Of a stretch of 60,837 nucleotides of DNA, positions 23,701 through 32,870 are shown in pieces. Source of the DNA: Hydrogenophilales bacterium. Lineage in GTDB: Bacteria > Pseudomonadota > Gammaproteobacteria > Burkholderiales > Thiobacillaceae. Position numbers and translations under genes: made by a program. Positions within the stretch are counted from its first letter, which is position 1; each line of letters starts with the position of its first letter. Where the stretch lies: the NCBI GenBank assembly GCA_023258975.1, contig JAHFRD010000018.1:1-60837 (forward strand), given 5' to 3'. Below the pieces are notes generated by a model. The model was given only the letters and a program-made list of their open reading frames with translations. It searched no databases and was not told the DNA's origin.

Positions 23701-24346
23701 GCTGGAAACCGCGCTCGCCATTGGCCACACGCCCGACGCCGCCCATCAGCCGACGCAGGTTGCGGGTCAGTCCATGTGCGATCGCGAAGGCGAGCAGGGT
23801 TCCCAGGGCGATGCCCGTCAGGATGAACAACATGCCGTCGCGACGGGTGCGCGACAGATCGGCGGCGACTTCTTCGCGGCCCAGGCCGACGCGCGCCCAA
23901 CCAAGCAGGCGCCCCCCTTCCAGAACCGGAGCCGCCAGGTCGATCACTTGCTCGTCACTGGCCAGAACCGTGGATTTCGCCGGTGCGCCGATGAGAAGAC
24001 GGCTGCGCGCATCCGTCTGATACTGACCGACCCGGTTCGGATCGCTGTGCGCCAGTACTCGGCCGTCCGGGCCAAGCAACATGGCGTAACGCACGTTCGC
24101 CTCGCGATCCATCGACATGACCACTTCCCGAAGGCCCGCCATGTCGTTGGCCAGTACACGGAGGGTGCTGCTCACCGCCAGGGTGGACACCAGCCCGTGC
24201 GCCTGTTGGCGGAAATTTCGGTCCAGGAATTCGCCACGCTGATCGACCAGATGAATCACCATCAAGCCCATCAGCGCGGCCTGCAACAAGACGATGCCGA
24301 TGACCAGTTGCCAGCGGATGGAAAGGTTGCGCAGGCGATTCAGCAT
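20750..24346 (-). CDS. BarA-like hybrid histidine kinase (HAMP, PAS, HisKA, two REC, Hpt)
   Basis: This 1198-residue sensor has an N-terminal membrane helix (about 13-31), a periplasmic sensor region and a second helix (about 170-190). A HAMP linker, a coiled coil and a PAS domain (about 300-415) follow. The kinase core has H461 (NMSHEIRTP). It is followed by an ATPase domain, two receivers (D750 and D894) and a C-terminal Hpt with H1050 ([10 protein letters not shown]). It is a complete phosphorelay in one chain. An HD-GYP gene starts upstream on the same strand 9 bp away, so the two are probably cotranscribed. The ligand is unknown. Confidence 0.93.
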   Translation of the reverse strand: MLNRLRNLSIRWQLVIGIVLLQAALMGLMVIHLVDQRGEFLDRNFRQQAHGLVSTLAVSSTLRVLANDMAGLREVVMSMDREANVRYAMLLGPDGRVLAHSDPNRVGQYQTDARSRLLIGAPAKSTVLASDEQVIDLAAPVLEGGRLLGWARVGLGREEVAADLSRTRRDGMLFILTGIALGTLLAFAIAHGLTRNLRRLMGGVGRVANGERGFQLNFRRKDEIGRLGDDFNRMLAALEKNETEREAAEMQARAAQVELAGLLAQADDARQALLDMLEQRKASESALLASEAALRENEFLFRSQFDRGNFGIAITSPEKGWLRVNPYLCDLLGYSEAELRDMSWAEMTYPDDLAADETQFERLLAGEIDAYELDKRFFSKAGEIVYAHLTVSCFRENGRVKFVIASLLDIGERKRAEAAIQQLNVRLEQRVNERTSELARARAVAEAANHAKSAFLANMSHEIRTPMNAIVGLTHLLQVGSHSAEQRDKLGKIADSARHLLSVINDVLDLSKIEAGKFSLEPGDFDLDRLLGGVANLVLDKARDKGLELVVDIAPDLPRWLRGDATRLTQALLNYAGNAIKFTEAGSIVIHARLLEEGDRDFLLRFEVRDSGIGIPAEALPRLFQAFEQLDGSTTRRYGGTGLGLAITRRLARMMGGEAGVESRPGQGSVFWFSARLERPERAVDRAPPPRLEGRRVLLADDVAEAREVLSEMLRALGPRVDVVESGEAALERIAAADQAGEPYDLVVLDWRMPGLDGMETARRLQAMPLSHIPERLLVTAYDEPELRETARAAGFQAVLIKPVTPSTLHDNLMPLFDAAAGTAGASETRSDLLADADFGGARLLLCEDNPINQEVALELLREVGLEADLAENGLLALEKARQARAPYDLILMDMQMPVMDGLEATRAIRALPGHEFVPILAMTANAFSEDRRRCLEAGMNDHIAKPVDPDALRVALAKWLPQQPRRPRVIASRGLSTADAGNDFTTSLAAAFATIGGLDANAGLRMTRGNPEKYAALLHLFIEHHESDVARLRDCLAAGDQEQARRLAHSLKGAAGSIGATALAGLAAELDAAFTQGRPEREITARIEAFFQAQQTFTAAVRAAVPVSAAAASGAPVDWASVRARLDQLAALLGEGDARAITLMRETAPELRAALGDGVGLLPRQIEIFDFETALDTLRGLREQVPDAPPSRNGAVS

Positions 24347-24355
24347 GGCCGGCGA

Positions 24356-25483
24356 TCAAGCGCTGGCGGCATCGCGATAGCGCTCGGCAATGGCCACGAA
24401 TTCTCCGAATACACCGAGAAAGGCATCGACCACGTCAGGATCGAAGTGGCGCCCGCGATCGCCGACGATGATCTCGCGCGCCTGCTCATAGGGCATCGGC
24501 GGCTTGTAGACGCGGCGCGAGATGAGCGCGTCGAAGACGTCGGCCAGGGCCATCAGCCGCGCCGGAATCGGGATGGCGTCACCGGCCAGGGCGTCCGGAT
24601 AGCCGCTGCCGTCCCATTTCTCGTGGTGCCAATGCGCGATCTGTTTGGCGATGGCGAGAAACGCCACCGGCTTGACTGCGTCGCGCTCCGCCTGTTCGAT
24701 CGCGTCGGATCCCAGGCGCGCGTGGGTTTTCATGATTTCCCACTCGGTGGGCGTGAGCTTGCCCGGTTTCAGCAGAATCTGGTCGGGAATGCCGACCTTG
24801 CCGATGTCATGCAGCGGCGCGGATTTGGCCAACTGGTCGATGTAGTCGGCGCGGAGCAGATCGGAAAACCCCGGATGCGTCCGCAGTCGAGTGGCCAACG
24901 TCCGCACGTAGGATTGGGTGCGGCGAATGTGGTTGCCGGTTTCCGGGTCGCGCGTCTCGGCCAGACGCGCCAGGGCATGAATGCTGACGTCCTGGATCAG
25001 CAGGATTTCGGCCAGACGCGCCTCCACTTCGGCTTCCAGCACCTCGTTTTTGTTCTTCAGCCAGTCGCGCGCCTCTTTTAATTCCAGTTGCGCCTTCACT
25101 CGCGCCAGCACGATGGGCGGCCGAATCGGCTTGGTGATGTAGTCGACGGCGCCCAGATCGAAACCGCGCTGTTCCTCTTCCACGGCGGTCATCGCGGTGA
25201 CGAAAATCACCGGTACATGAGCGGTGGCCGGGTTTTCCTTGAGTTTGGCGAGAACACCATAGCCATCCATGCCCGGCATCATGACATCGAGCAGAATCAT
25301 GTCCACGTTCGGCTCCGACAACACCAGATGTAGCGCGCGCGGCCCGGAATTGGCCACCAGCACCCGATACGAAGGCGCCAGGAGTTCGGCCAGAACGGTC
25401 AGGTTCTCCGGGGTATCGTCCACCAACAGCAGCGTGGCGATCCGGGGGGCGCTGGCTTGGGGCGTGACCAACGTGGCTGTCAT
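24356..25483 (-). CDS. Response regulator with HD-GYP phosphodiesterase domain
   Basis: A 375-residue two-domain regulator. The receiver has D66 (LLDVMMPGMDG) and K118 in the ITKP motif. The HD-GYP domain has HD at 225-226 (HDIGKVGIPD), HHE at 286-288 and GYP at 294-296, all intact. This predicts active hydrolysis of cyclic di-GMP. Its stop lies 9 bp before the hybrid kinase start, so the pair should form one operon in which the kinase controls the phosphodiesterase. The 194 bp between this gene and the next contain no clear feature. Confidence 0.93.
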   Translation of the reverse strand: MTATLVTPQASAPRIATLLLVDDTPENLTVLAELLAPSYRVLVANSGPRALHLVLSEPNVDMILLDVMMPGMDGYGVLAKLKENPATAHVPVIFVTAMTAVEEEQRGFDLGAVDYITKPIRPPIVLARVKAQLELKEARDWLKNKNEVLEAEVEARLAEILLIQDVSIHALARLAETRDPETGNHIRRTQSYVRTLATRLRTHPGFSDLLRADYIDQLAKSAPLHDIGKVGIPDQILLKPGKLTPTEWEIMKTHARLGSDAIEQAERDAVKPVAFLAIAKQIAHWHHEKWDGSGYPDALAGDAIPIPARLMALADVFDALISRRVYKPPMPYEQAREIIVGDRGRHFDPDVVDAFLGVFGEFVAIAERYRDAASA

Positions 25484-25677
25484 GACGAGGCGAGAGGTTC
25501 GAATAGCCTCAATATCGGCGGGGTCGGCGCTTTATTGAGCTTTTGTTGAGTCGGAAATATTCCGATAACCGATTCAGCCGCCAAGGGTGGAGGGCCGCTC
25601 GCGGCCCGATGTGCCAATAGGCGCAAAGAAGGAACGTCCGCCAAAGCCACGGCTCGCCTTCGCGGGCCGCAATCCTC

Positions 25678-26967
25678 CTACGCCAGCTTGCGGTACAGCG
25701 TGCGCTCGCTGATGCCGAGGCGGCGGGCGAGTTCCTTGCGGTCACCATCGAGTTGCGCCAGGGCCTGGCGCACATACCGGCGTTCCTCCTCTTCGAGAGG
25801 AAGGATGGCCCCCCGCATCGGCGGCTCCGCCGCGCGCGCGAATTCCTGATCTCCGGCAAGACTGAGCACGTCGCCGTCGGCCATCAGCATGGCGCGTTCC
25901 AGCAGATTCCTCAGTTCCCGGATATTGCCGGGAAAGTCGTACTCCAGAAGCCGATCGCGCGATTCCGCGTCCAGGCGCAACGGCCGCCCTGGTGCCAGTC
26001 GCGCGAGCAGGTGTTCGACCAGCAAAGGCAGGTCTTCGCGCCGTTCGCGCAGGGCGGGCAGATGAATGGGGAAGGTGGACAGCCGGTAATACAGGTCGCG
26101 GCGGAATTTTCCGCTCTCCACCATCTCCGCCAGGTCGCGATGGGTGGCGCAAACCAGACGAAAATCGGCGCGCAGGATTTCAATCCCGCCGACACGGCGG
26201 TAGGCGCCGGTCTCCAGCAGACGCAGCAATTTCACCTGCAAATGCAGCGGAATATCACCCAGTTCGTCAAGGAACAGGGTGCCGCCGACGGCCGCCTCGA
26301 CCAGACCGGTTTTCCTGCGGCCGGCGCCGGTGAACGCGCCCTTTTCGTAGCCGAACAGTTCCGACTCGAACAGGCTTTCGGTCATGCCCGAGCAATCCAC
26401 CGGCACGAAAGGCTGTTCACGCCGCGCGCTGTGGGCGTGCACGGCCTGGGCGGCGAGTTCCTTGCCGACGCCGGATTCGCCCAGCAACAGCACCGGGGTC
26501 ATGGCCGGCGCGACGCGGTTGATGAGGTCGAGCATGCGGGTGAAGGCGGGGGAACGGCCAACCATGCCCAATGCGCCGGGTTGGCGGCTGGCCTCGCGCA
26601 GGTTGCGCATGGTTTCCACGAAATAGACGATGTTGCCGTCCGCGTCATGGATCGGAACCAGTTCAACATCGACGTATTCCTGGCCGCGCGGAGTGTGGTG
26701 CAGGTGCATGACGCGGCTGGCACGCCGCGTCTTCATCGCGGTCTGACGCGGACAGGATTCGCCGCAGCGATCACACGGCTGGTCGTAGTGGTGCGAGATT
26801 TCGTAGCAGGTGCGGCCGATGATGTCGCCGCCGAAGGTATGACGGTAGGCCGCATTGGCCGAGAGAATGCGGTAATCCGGGTTCACCAGAATGCGCGGTT
26901 CCGGCAGCGATTCGAGCAGGGCGAGAAGTTCGCTGGGTGGAGCGGAAGCGGTATCCGGCGTATCCAT
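25678..26967 (-). CDS. Sigma-54-dependent transcriptional activator with N-terminal PAS domain
   Basis: An enhancer-binding protein of 429 residues. A PAS domain (about 10-125) carries a cysteine cluster (PCDRCGESC) that could bind haem, iron-sulfur or sense redox. The AAA+ domain has Walker A GESGVGKE, the sigma-54 contact loop GAFTGAG and a normal arginine-finger region. A Fis-type helix-turn-helix ends the protein ([17 protein letters not shown]). I use the ATG at 26967; a longer frame to 27003 would cover a likely operator. The gene is divergent from a NifX-like gene with a sigma-54 promoter, its probable target. Confidence 0.92.
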   Translation of the reverse strand: MDTPDTASAPPSELLALLESLPEPRILVNPDYRILSANAAYRHTFGGDIIGRTCYEISHHYDQPCDRCGESCPRQTAMKTRRASRVMHLHHTPRGQEYVDVELVPIHDADGNIVYFVETMRNLREASRQPGALGMVGRSPAFTRMLDLINRVAPAMTPVLLLGESGVGKELAAQAVHAHSARREQPFVPVDCSGMTESLFESELFGYEKGAFTGAGRRKTGLVEAAVGGTLFLDELGDIPLHLQVKLLRLLETGAYRRVGGIEILRADFRLVCATHRDLAEMVESGKFRRDLYYRLSTFPIHLPALRERREDLPLLVEHLLARLAPGRPLRLDAESRDRLLEYDFPGNIRELRNLLERAMLMADGDVLSLAGDQEFARAAEPPMRGAILPLEEEERRYVRQALAQLDGDRKELARRLGISERTLYRKLA

Positions 26968-26994
26968 GTCATTACTGTCCAGCGCAACTGTCAA

Positions 26995-27010
26995 TGTTGG
27001 CAAACTAACA
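26995..27010. promoter_or_regulatory. Possible enhancer (upstream activator) site
   Basis: TGTTGGCAAACTAACA has matching ends (TGTT and AACA) and lies about 90-105 bp upstream of the sigma-54 promoter at 27099. This is the usual distance for an activator site. The assignment is by position and partial symmetry only. Confidence 0.35.
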
Positions 27011-27098
27011 CGGATTGGCCGGTCGGGTAGCCCTCATCGCCATAAACAATTCCAATTGAATCAGTCTGATAGGGATTTCACGCTGGAGAAAATATGGC

Positions 27099-27114
27099 TG
27101 GCGCGTGAATTGCT
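27099..27114 (+). promoter_or_regulatory. Sigma-54 (-24/-12) promoter of the NifX-like gene
   Basis: TGGCGCG, four bases, then TTGCT matches the -24/-12 consensus (TGGCRYG N4 TTGCW), with the exact 10-bp spacing between GG and GC. Transcription would start near 27125, about 45 bp before the ATG at 27171. A sigma-54 activator gene is divergently adjacent. Confidence 0.85.
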
Positions 27115-27170
27115 TGAATCCACCCCAAGCAACCCCGCGCTGTCGGGGGCCATTATCGAGAGATACCACC

Positions 27171-27530
27171 ATGAAAATCGCCGTCACCAGCCAGAACCGC
27201 AAAACCGTCACCGATCATGCCGGCCAATGCCGCAAGTTCTGGATTTTTGAAACAGAATTCGCCGATGTAGTGGAAAAGCATCTGGTCGAACTGCCTCTCC
27301 AGCTACGTATCCGGGATACCCAGCCCAACCCGCTGGATGGCGTCAATGTCCTGATCACCGGCGGCATGGCGAGCGGCTTGCGCTACCACTTGAAGCAGCG
27401 CGGCATCCAGGCCGTCTCCACCCTGGAAAGCGACCCCGAACGCGCGGTGGCCGCATGGCTCAACGGCACCCTGGACGAAACGCCGCCACTCATCCGCATT
27501 GCCGGGATGTTGCATAAATCATCTGCGTAG
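27171..27530 (+). CDS. NifX/NifB-type metal-cluster binding protein
   Basis: This 119-residue protein belongs to the dinitrogenase iron-molybdenum cofactor domain family (NifX, NafY, NifB C-terminus, and many small proteins of non-fixers). It starts MKIAVTSQNRKTVTDHAGQC and contains the family core NVLITGGMASGLRYHL. C-terminal His and Lys could bind metal. It has its own sigma-54 promoter and a terminator, so it is monocistronic. No nif genes are in the window, so its role in nitrogen fixation is not supported; handling of a molybdenum-iron or iron-sulfur cluster is an inference from the family. Confidence 0.82.
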   Translation: MKIAVTSQNRKTVTDHAGQCRKFWIFETEFADVVEKHLVELPLQLRIRDTQPNPLDGVNVLITGGMASGLRYHLKQRGIQAVSTLESDPERAVAAWLNGTLDETPPLIRIAGMLHKSSA

Positions 27531-27542
27531 TCCCCCCTGGTG

Positions 27543-27560
27543 CCAGCGAGCTGGTTTTTT
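27543..27560 (+). terminator. Rho-independent terminator after the NifX-like gene
   Basis: A short stem (CCAG with CTGG, loop of 4) is followed by six T, a G and six more T, just after the stop at 27530. The stem is short but the T-tract is strong. Confidence 0.5.
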
Positions 27561-27624
27561 GTTTTTTCGGCGACACCTCCCCTCCCCCGCACACGGGAGA
27601 AGCGAGAAGCGGTTGTCGGCAGGG

Positions 27625-27865
27625 GTGGGGGGCACCGAGTTCGTGCACTGGTACAACACCGAGCACCGGCACAGCGGGATTCGCCACGTCGCGCCAGTTC
27701 AACACCATCAAGGCGAGGACCACGCGATCCTGGCTACCCACCATGCGCCCTAACAGGCAGTTCGCGAGGCAAACCCCGCGCGCAGGCGTGGGCAGACCCG
27801 GAACTGGTCTCCCGTTGGTACGGTAACGCCCAATCCTGATCCGACGAAACCTCTCCCCCTGCGAA
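27625..27865 (+). mobile_element. C-terminal remnant of an IS3-family transposase (OrfB)
   Basis: Translation gives TEFVHWYNTEHRHSGIRHV and then GEDHAILATHHA, the C-terminal end of IS3-family OrfB integrases. After a frameshift the family's tail continues as QTRNWSPVGTVTPNP. The rest of the element is missing and there is no usable start, so it is a relic. Together with the terminator it accounts for most of the 517-bp gap 27531-28047. I see no other gene in that gap. Confidence 0.7.
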
Positions 27866-28047
27866 ATCAGCGCGAACCATGAAGCCCGCAGCAGGCGGAA
27901 ACCAGAGTTGCTCCAGGGTAAAATCAGCAGCAGGGCGAGTACCTGGAGGCATTAATTACGAATTGATTTCTGGATAACTCCAGTTATATCGAATGCTTAC
28001 AACGTATCTCGCCCTCTTTGCGCAACATCCAGGCTAGGTAACCCCTG

Positions 28048-29316
28048 ATGTATCTCGGTATCGACTTCGGCACTTCCGGCGCGCGCGCCTGCGTCATGGC
28101 TCCCGGTGGGCAGATCGAGGACATGGCGCGCCTGGAATTCGGCAACCTCACCCGCGACGAAGCCGCCGCCACCTGGAGCGAGGTGTTGTTCAACCTGATC
28201 GCGCAAATCCCGATCAGTCTGCGTCGGCGGCTCCTGGCGCTGGCCGTGGACGGCACTTCCGCCACCGTGCTGGCCTGCGACGAAGCCCTCAATACCACCT
28301 ATCCACCCCTGCTCTACAACGACACCCGCGCCGTGGCCGAAGCCGAAGCCATCCGCCGCGCGGCCGGCCCCGAACACCCGGCCGCAGCGGCCAGTTCCGG
28401 CCTGGCCAAGGTGCTCTGGCTGAAAAAACGCCTGGGCGCCGAACGTGCCCGCCTCTACCTGAATCAGGCCGACTGGCTCTCCGCGCTGCTTTCTGGCCGC
28501 CCGGTGAGCGACTACCACAACGCCCTGAAAATGGGAGTCGATCTGGAAACCGGGCAATGGCCGGAATGGGTGGCGTATCTGGTCGATCCCGACTATCTGC
28601 CGATTGCCGTCAAACCAGGCACGGCGCTGGCCCTGGTTGAACGCCCGCGCGCCAACTCACTCGGCATCAACCCCGACTGCCTGGTGCGTGCCGGCACCAC
28701 CGACAGCATCGCCGCGTTCCTTGCCGCGAGGGCCAGCCAACCCGGCGAAGCGGTCACTTCGCTGGGCACCACCCTGGTGCTCAAACTGCTCTCGGAAACC
28801 CGCGTCGATGCCGGCGAATACGGCATCTACTCGCATTGGTTCGGCCGTTACTGGCTGGCTGGTGGCGCTTCCAACGCCGGCGGCGGCGTGCTCAGGCAGC
28901 ATTTCAGCGACGATGAAATCTTCAGCCTGTCCGCGCGTATCGAACCGGAACGCGCCACCGGCCTGGATTACTACCCGCTGCCGGGCAAGGGCGAACGCTT
29001 TCCGGTCAACGACCCCGAGTTGCCCCCCCGCATGGAACCCCGTCCACCCACCCGCATCGAATTCCTGCAAGGACTGCTGGAAGGGCTGGCGAACATCGAG
29101 GCGAGCGGCTATCGCAAACTCGCCGAATTGGGCGCCACGCCCTTGCGCTCGGTCGCCAGCGCCGGCGGCGGCGCCTGCAACGACGCCTTTACGCGCATCC
29201 GCGCCCGGCGGCTCCATGTTCCGGTCAGCCGCGCCGCCGAACAGGAAGCCTGCTACGGCAGCGCGCGGCTGGCCTGTTTCGGAAACGATCTTTTCCCCGG
29301 AGGTGGTGATGACTGA
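28048..29316 (+). CDS. FGGY-family carbohydrate kinase (D-ribulokinase-like)
   Basis: This 422-residue sugar kinase has the N-terminal phosphate motif GIDFGTSGARA, the LAVDGTSATVL segment and the C-terminal ATP-binding SAGGGACNDAFTRIRA. It is shorter than xylulokinases. It resembles the small FGGY kinases shown in cyanobacteria and plants to phosphorylate D-ribulose; that substrate is inferred. The next gene overlaps its stop by 8 bp, and a DUF58-transglutaminase pair follows, so the four may form an operon. Confidence 0.8.
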   Translation: MYLGIDFGTSGARACVMAPGGQIEDMARLEFGNLTRDEAAATWSEVLFNLIAQIPISLRRRLLALAVDGTSATVLACDEALNTTYPPLLYNDTRAVAEAEAIRRAAGPEHPAAAASSGLAKVLWLKKRLGAERARLYLNQADWLSALLSGRPVSDYHNALKMGVDLETGQWPEWVAYLVDPDYLPIAVKPGTALALVERPRANSLGINPDCLVRAGTTDSIAAFLAARASQPGEAVTSLGTTLVLKLLSETRVDAGEYGIYSHWFGRYWLAGGASNAGGGVLRQHFSDDEIFSLSARIEPERATGLDYYPLPGKGERFPVNDPELPPRMEPRPPTRIEFLQGLLEGLANIEASGYRKLAELGATPLRSVASAGGGACNDAFTRIRARRLHVPVSRAAEQEACYGSARLACFGNDLFPGGGDD

Positions 29317-29818
29317 GGGTCTTGCCTGCACCTGCTCCATGCCTCTGGCCTGGCACCCCGCCAGCCTGGACGAGAACGCGCGCCTCGGCATGATGCGCGA
29401 GGCGGCACTCTTGCTCAACGCGCTCAACCAGATGGAAGGCTCGCACGAACTGGAGAGCAGCGGACCGGACACGCGCAGGTTCGAGCGTCTCGAAGCCAAG
29501 CTGGATCTCGCCCTGCACCTGCTCGCCCGCGTCCTGGATCCCGGCATCCCCCCCCCCTTCCGCGATGTGACCCTGTCGCCCCTGGGCGTGGAATGGAATG
29601 ACGAACAGATGCCGCTCGCCGGCGCCAGCCTCATTCTGGAACTGCGACCCTCGGAACATCTGCCGCTCACTCTGCGTCTGCCGGCGCGGGCGGGGGAAGC
29701 TTTGCCCGGCGTGGCGCGCGCGCATCTGGTCAACCCGCCGGAAGCGTTGGAGGAAGCCCTGCATCAGTTCGTGTTTCGCCGCCACCGCCAGGCGATCCGC
29801 GCGCGCGCGGGCGGCTGA
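29309..29818 (+). CDS. PilZ-like protein with N-terminal coiled coil
   Basis: A 169-residue protein that starts at an ATG inside the end of the kinase gene, with GGAGG upstream. The N-terminal half is helical with heptad-like spacing (FERLEAKLDLALHLLARVL). The second half resembles an atypical PilZ beta-barrel (FRDVTLSPLGVEW, LPARAGE). The arginine and D/NxSxxG motifs that bind cyclic di-GMP are not clear, as in the tetrameric type. It may act as a scaffold rather than a c-di-GMP receptor. The assignment is by pattern. Confidence 0.6.
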   Translation: MTEGLACTCSMPLAWHPASLDENARLGMMREAALLLNALNQMEGSHELESSGPDTRRFERLEAKLDLALHLLARVLDPGIPPPFRDVTLSPLGVEWNDEQMPLAGASLILELRPSEHLPLTLRLPARAGEALPGVARAHLVNPPEALEEALHQFVFRRHRQAIRARAGG

Positions 29819-29835
29819 GTCCCGCGCGGCACCCC

Positions 29836-30789
29836 ATGCCGACCGCCGCCCTGCCCTATCTGCCCTGGCGCAAACCCGCCGTGGAAAGCGGGCCGCTGCG
29901 TCTCACCTCACGCCGGCTCTACATCCTGCCTACCCGTTCCGGCCTGGTCTTCGCCCTGCTCCTGTTCGGGCTGCTGCTGGGCGCCATCAACTACGGCGTC
30001 AGCCTGGTCTACCTGTTCACCTTCTGGTTCATCGGCCTCGCCGTGGTGGGCATGCTGCATACCCATCGCAACCTCTCCGGCCTGGTGCTGCGCGCGTCCG
30101 CCACCGCGCCGGTGTTCGCGGGGGAAACCGCCGGTTTCAAACTGCGCGTGGAGAATCCCAGCCGCCTGCGGCGGCAACGCATCGGCCTGCGCCATGCCCT
30201 CGCCTGGGGAGCGCCCGGCGACCTCGCCGCCAGCGGCGAGACGGTGCTCGAACTGCCGCTGCCGCAAGCGGAACGGGGCTGGAAAACCCCCGGACGGTTC
30301 GCCATCCACAGCGCATTTCCGCTTGGCCTGTTCCGTTGCTGGAGCGTGCTGGAGCTGGACTGGGGCGTTCTGGTCTACCCGCGTCCGGCGGCGGAATCCC
30401 TGCCTCTGCCCGCCCCCGAAGCGGACGACGATACCGGGCACACCCCCCCCACGCGCGGCGAGGGACAGGAATTCATCGGCTTGCGCGGCTACCAGCCCGG
30501 CGATGCGACGCGACGCATCGCCTGGAAGGCATCGGCGCGCGGTAGCGGCAAGCTGCTCACCAAGCAATTCGCCGGCGGCGCCACGCAGCACCTTTGGCTG
30601 AGTTGGTGGCAAACCCCGGAACGCGACGTCGAAGGCCGCCTCTCGCGCCTCACCCGCTGGGTGCTCGACGCCCACGCCGCCGGCCTCGCCTATGGCCTGA
30701 AACTCCCCGGCCGCGCCGTGTCGCCGCAAACCGGCGAAATTCACCTGCGGCAATGCCTGGAAGCCTTGGCCAGACATGGGCAAACGTAG
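29836..30789 (+). CDS. DUF58-family membrane protein
   Basis: A 317-residue protein with two N-terminal transmembrane helices (about 35-75) and a C-terminal DUF58 domain. The signature RGYQPGDATRRIAWKASAR is at about 216-234. DUF58 proteins are usually encoded between a MoxR ATPase and a transglutaminase; here the transglutaminase follows at 30814 but no MoxR gene precedes. The function is probably in assembly of an envelope complex, by analogy with those operons. Confidence 0.85.
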   Translation: MPTAALPYLPWRKPAVESGPLRLTSRRLYILPTRSGLVFALLLFGLLLGAINYGVSLVYLFTFWFIGLAVVGMLHTHRNLSGLVLRASATAPVFAGETAGFKLRVENPSRLRRQRIGLRHALAWGAPGDLAASGETVLELPLPQAERGWKTPGRFAIHSAFPLGLFRCWSVLELDWGVLVYPRPAAESLPLPAPEADDDTGHTPPTRGEGQEFIGLRGYQPGDATRRIAWKASARGSGKLLTKQFAGGATQHLWLSWWQTPERDVEGRLSRLTRWVLDAHAAGLAYGLKLPGRAVSPQTGEIHLRQCLEALARHGQT

Positions 30790-30813
30790 GTAGGCAACGA
30801 GATTTGTAGCGCC

Positions 30814-32862
30814 ATGTCTCTTCCGCGTCCCAACCTTCCTCCCGCCCTCGCCGCCCTCCTCTGGCTGCTCATGCCCCTGGCCCTGGTGCTGGCGCCACAC
30901 GCCTTGCACCAGCCACTATGGATCAGCCTGTCCTGGCTGGCTTTTGCGCTGTTGCGCGTCCACACCGCGCGAACCGGGCGGCAGCCGGTAAGGCGCGCGC
31001 TCAAGATGCTGCTGGCCCTGGCCGGGGTGGCGGGAGTGCTGCTGCAATATGGCACGGTGATCGGCCCGGCCGGCGGCGTGGCGCTGCTGACCTACCTCTC
31101 CGGCGCCAAGCTGCTGGAAACGCATACCGCGCGCGACCGCCTCGGGCTCCTGTTCGTCGGCTGTTTTCTCCTGGTGGCGCATTTTCTCGATGGGCAAAGC
31201 ATGATGACCGCCGGCTACATGGGGGTTGCCGCAATCGCGCTGGTGGCCGGCATGATCGCCACGCAAAGCCCCACCGGCACGTTATCCGCCTGGCGCCCCA
31301 CCCTGGCCCTCGCCACCCGCCTCATGGCGCAGGCCCTGCCCCTGGCGTTGCTCATCTTTCTGCTGTTCCCGCGCTTGCAAGGCCCGCTCTGGGGGTTGCC
31401 GCAACAGGTCGCCGCTCATGCCGGGCTGTCCGGCCAGATGAGTCCGGGCGACATCAGCCGGCTCATTCTTTCCGATGAACTCGCCTTTCGCGCCGAATTC
31501 GCCGGCCCCCAGCCCACGCCGCGACAACTCTACTGGCGCGGGCCGGTGCTCTGGGATTTCGATGGCCGCGCCTGGCACACGACGCCGCCACCGCGCGCCG
31601 CCATGCCGGAAGCGACGGGCCTCGGTGCCCCGGTGCGCTACAGCCTCACCCTGGAGCCGCACCAGCAACGCTGGCTACCCCTGCTCGGCCTGCCCGTCGG
31701 CCTGCCGGAACTGCCCGGCAACCCCAGCCGCCTGGGCATCGACCTGCAATGGCAAGGCAGGGATGCCATCACCCAGCGCCTGCGCTATGAAATCGAGGCC
31801 TATCCGGATTACCAACTGGAGAACGGCATTCGCGCGATGGACGGGGCGCCGACGCCGGCCCTGCGCGCGCGGGCGCTGGCCCTGCCCGCCGCCGGCAACC
31901 CGAGAGCGCGGGAACTGGCGCGCGGCTGGCTGGAACACGCGGCCAACGAGGAGGCGATCGTCGATCAGGCGCTCGCGCTGTTCCGCTCGCAGCCCTTTTT
32001 TTACACCCTCAACCCACCGCTCCTGGGCGAGTCCGCCGTGGATGATTTTCTGTTCCGTACCCGGCGCGGTTTCTGCGAACACTACGCCAGCGCCTTCGTC
32101 TTCCTGATGCGCGCGGCCGGTCTGCCGGCGCGAGTGGTTACCGGCTACCAGGGCGGCGAGCGCAACCCGCTCGGCGACTACCTCATCGTGCGCGGCCGCG
32201 ACGCCCATGCCTGGGCCGAGGTCTGGCTGGCCGGGCGCGGCTGGGTGCGGGTAGACCCGACCGCCGCCGTCGCCCCCTCGCGGGTCGAGCGCGGCATCGC
32301 CGCCGCCCTCCCCGCCGGCGAGCGGCCCGGTGGCCTCGTCACCCTGGAAGGCGCCTGGCTGCGCCCGCTCCAGCTCGGTTGGGATCTGCTCAACAACCAA
32401 TGGAATCAATGGGTGATCGGCTACAACCAGGAGCGCCAGCGCCAGTTCCTCGCCAGCATCAACCCGCTTCTGGCGCACTGGCAGAGCATGGTCTGGGCGC
32501 TGGGCATGGGGGGGCTGCTCATCGTCCTCGGCATCTCCGCCGCCCTCTGGCCGCGCCTGGCCAGCGTCTGCCGCGACCCCGCCAGCCGAGAATACCTGCG
32601 TTTCTGCCGCGCCCTGGCCCGTTGCGGCCTGCCGCGCGGCGCGGCGGAAGCCCCGGAAGACTACGCCCGCCGCGTCCTGAGCCGGCGCCCCGACCTGGGC
32701 AACGAGATCAAGCGCGTCACCCGCCTCTATCTCGCCGCCCGCTACGGGCCCGGTGACGACGCCACGCAACGCGAGCTGCGCGCCGCTGTGGCGTCCGCCG
32801 TGGCCTCAACTCGCCCCGGCCACCGCCCGCCCGCTAAACTCGACGCATCGCCGCCAACCTGA
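30814..32862 (+). CDS. Membrane transglutaminase-like protein (TgpA family)
   Basis: A 682-residue inner-membrane protein with about six N-terminal helices (residues 8-190) and a periplasmic transglutaminase-like domain. A further helix near 555-575 and a cytoplasmic DUF4129-like tail follow. The Cys-His-Asp triad is C421 (RRGFCEHYA), H465 (RDAHAWAEV) and D481 (VDPT), all intact. TgpA is essential in Pseudomonas aeruginosa; its substrate is not known. The gene follows DUF58 by 24 bp and precedes nikR by 8 bp. Confidence 0.9.
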   Translation: MSLPRPNLPPALAALLWLLMPLALVLAPHALHQPLWISLSWLAFALLRVHTARTGRQPVRRALKMLLALAGVAGVLLQYGTVIGPAGGVALLTYLSGAKLLETHTARDRLGLLFVGCFLLVAHFLDGQSMMTAGYMGVAAIALVAGMIATQSPTGTLSAWRPTLALATRLMAQALPLALLIFLLFPRLQGPLWGLPQQVAAHAGLSGQMSPGDISRLILSDELAFRAEFAGPQPTPRQLYWRGPVLWDFDGRAWHTTPPPRAAMPEATGLGAPVRYSLTLEPHQQRWLPLLGLPVGLPELPGNPSRLGIDLQWQGRDAITQRLRYEIEAYPDYQLENGIRAMDGAPTPALRARALALPAAGNPRARELARGWLEHAANEEAIVDQALALFRSQPFFYTLNPPLLGESAVDDFLFRTRRGFCEHYASAFVFLMRAAGLPARVVTGYQGGERNPLGDYLIVRGRDAHAWAEVWLAGRGWVRVDPTAAVAPSRVERGIAAALPAGERPGGLVTLEGAWLRPLQLGWDLLNNQWNQWVIGYNQERQRQFLASINPLLAHWQSMVWALGMGGLLIVLGISAALWPRLASVCRDPASREYLRFCRALARCGLPRGAAEAPEDYARRVLSRRPDLGNEIKRVTRLYLAARYGPGDDATQRELRAAVASAVASTRPGHRPPAKLDASPPT

Positions 32863-32870
32863 GCGCAGAC

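Noticed and set aside
22574-25081. 835-codon plus-strand ORF opposite the hybrid kinase and HD-GYP genes
   Set aside because: It runs antisense across two intact, well-recognised genes; composition is that of a frame shadow.
27571-27624. C-rich run before the IS3 relic as another type B repeat
   Set aside because: It shares CCTCCCC-like strings but lacks the palindromic arms of the other copies.
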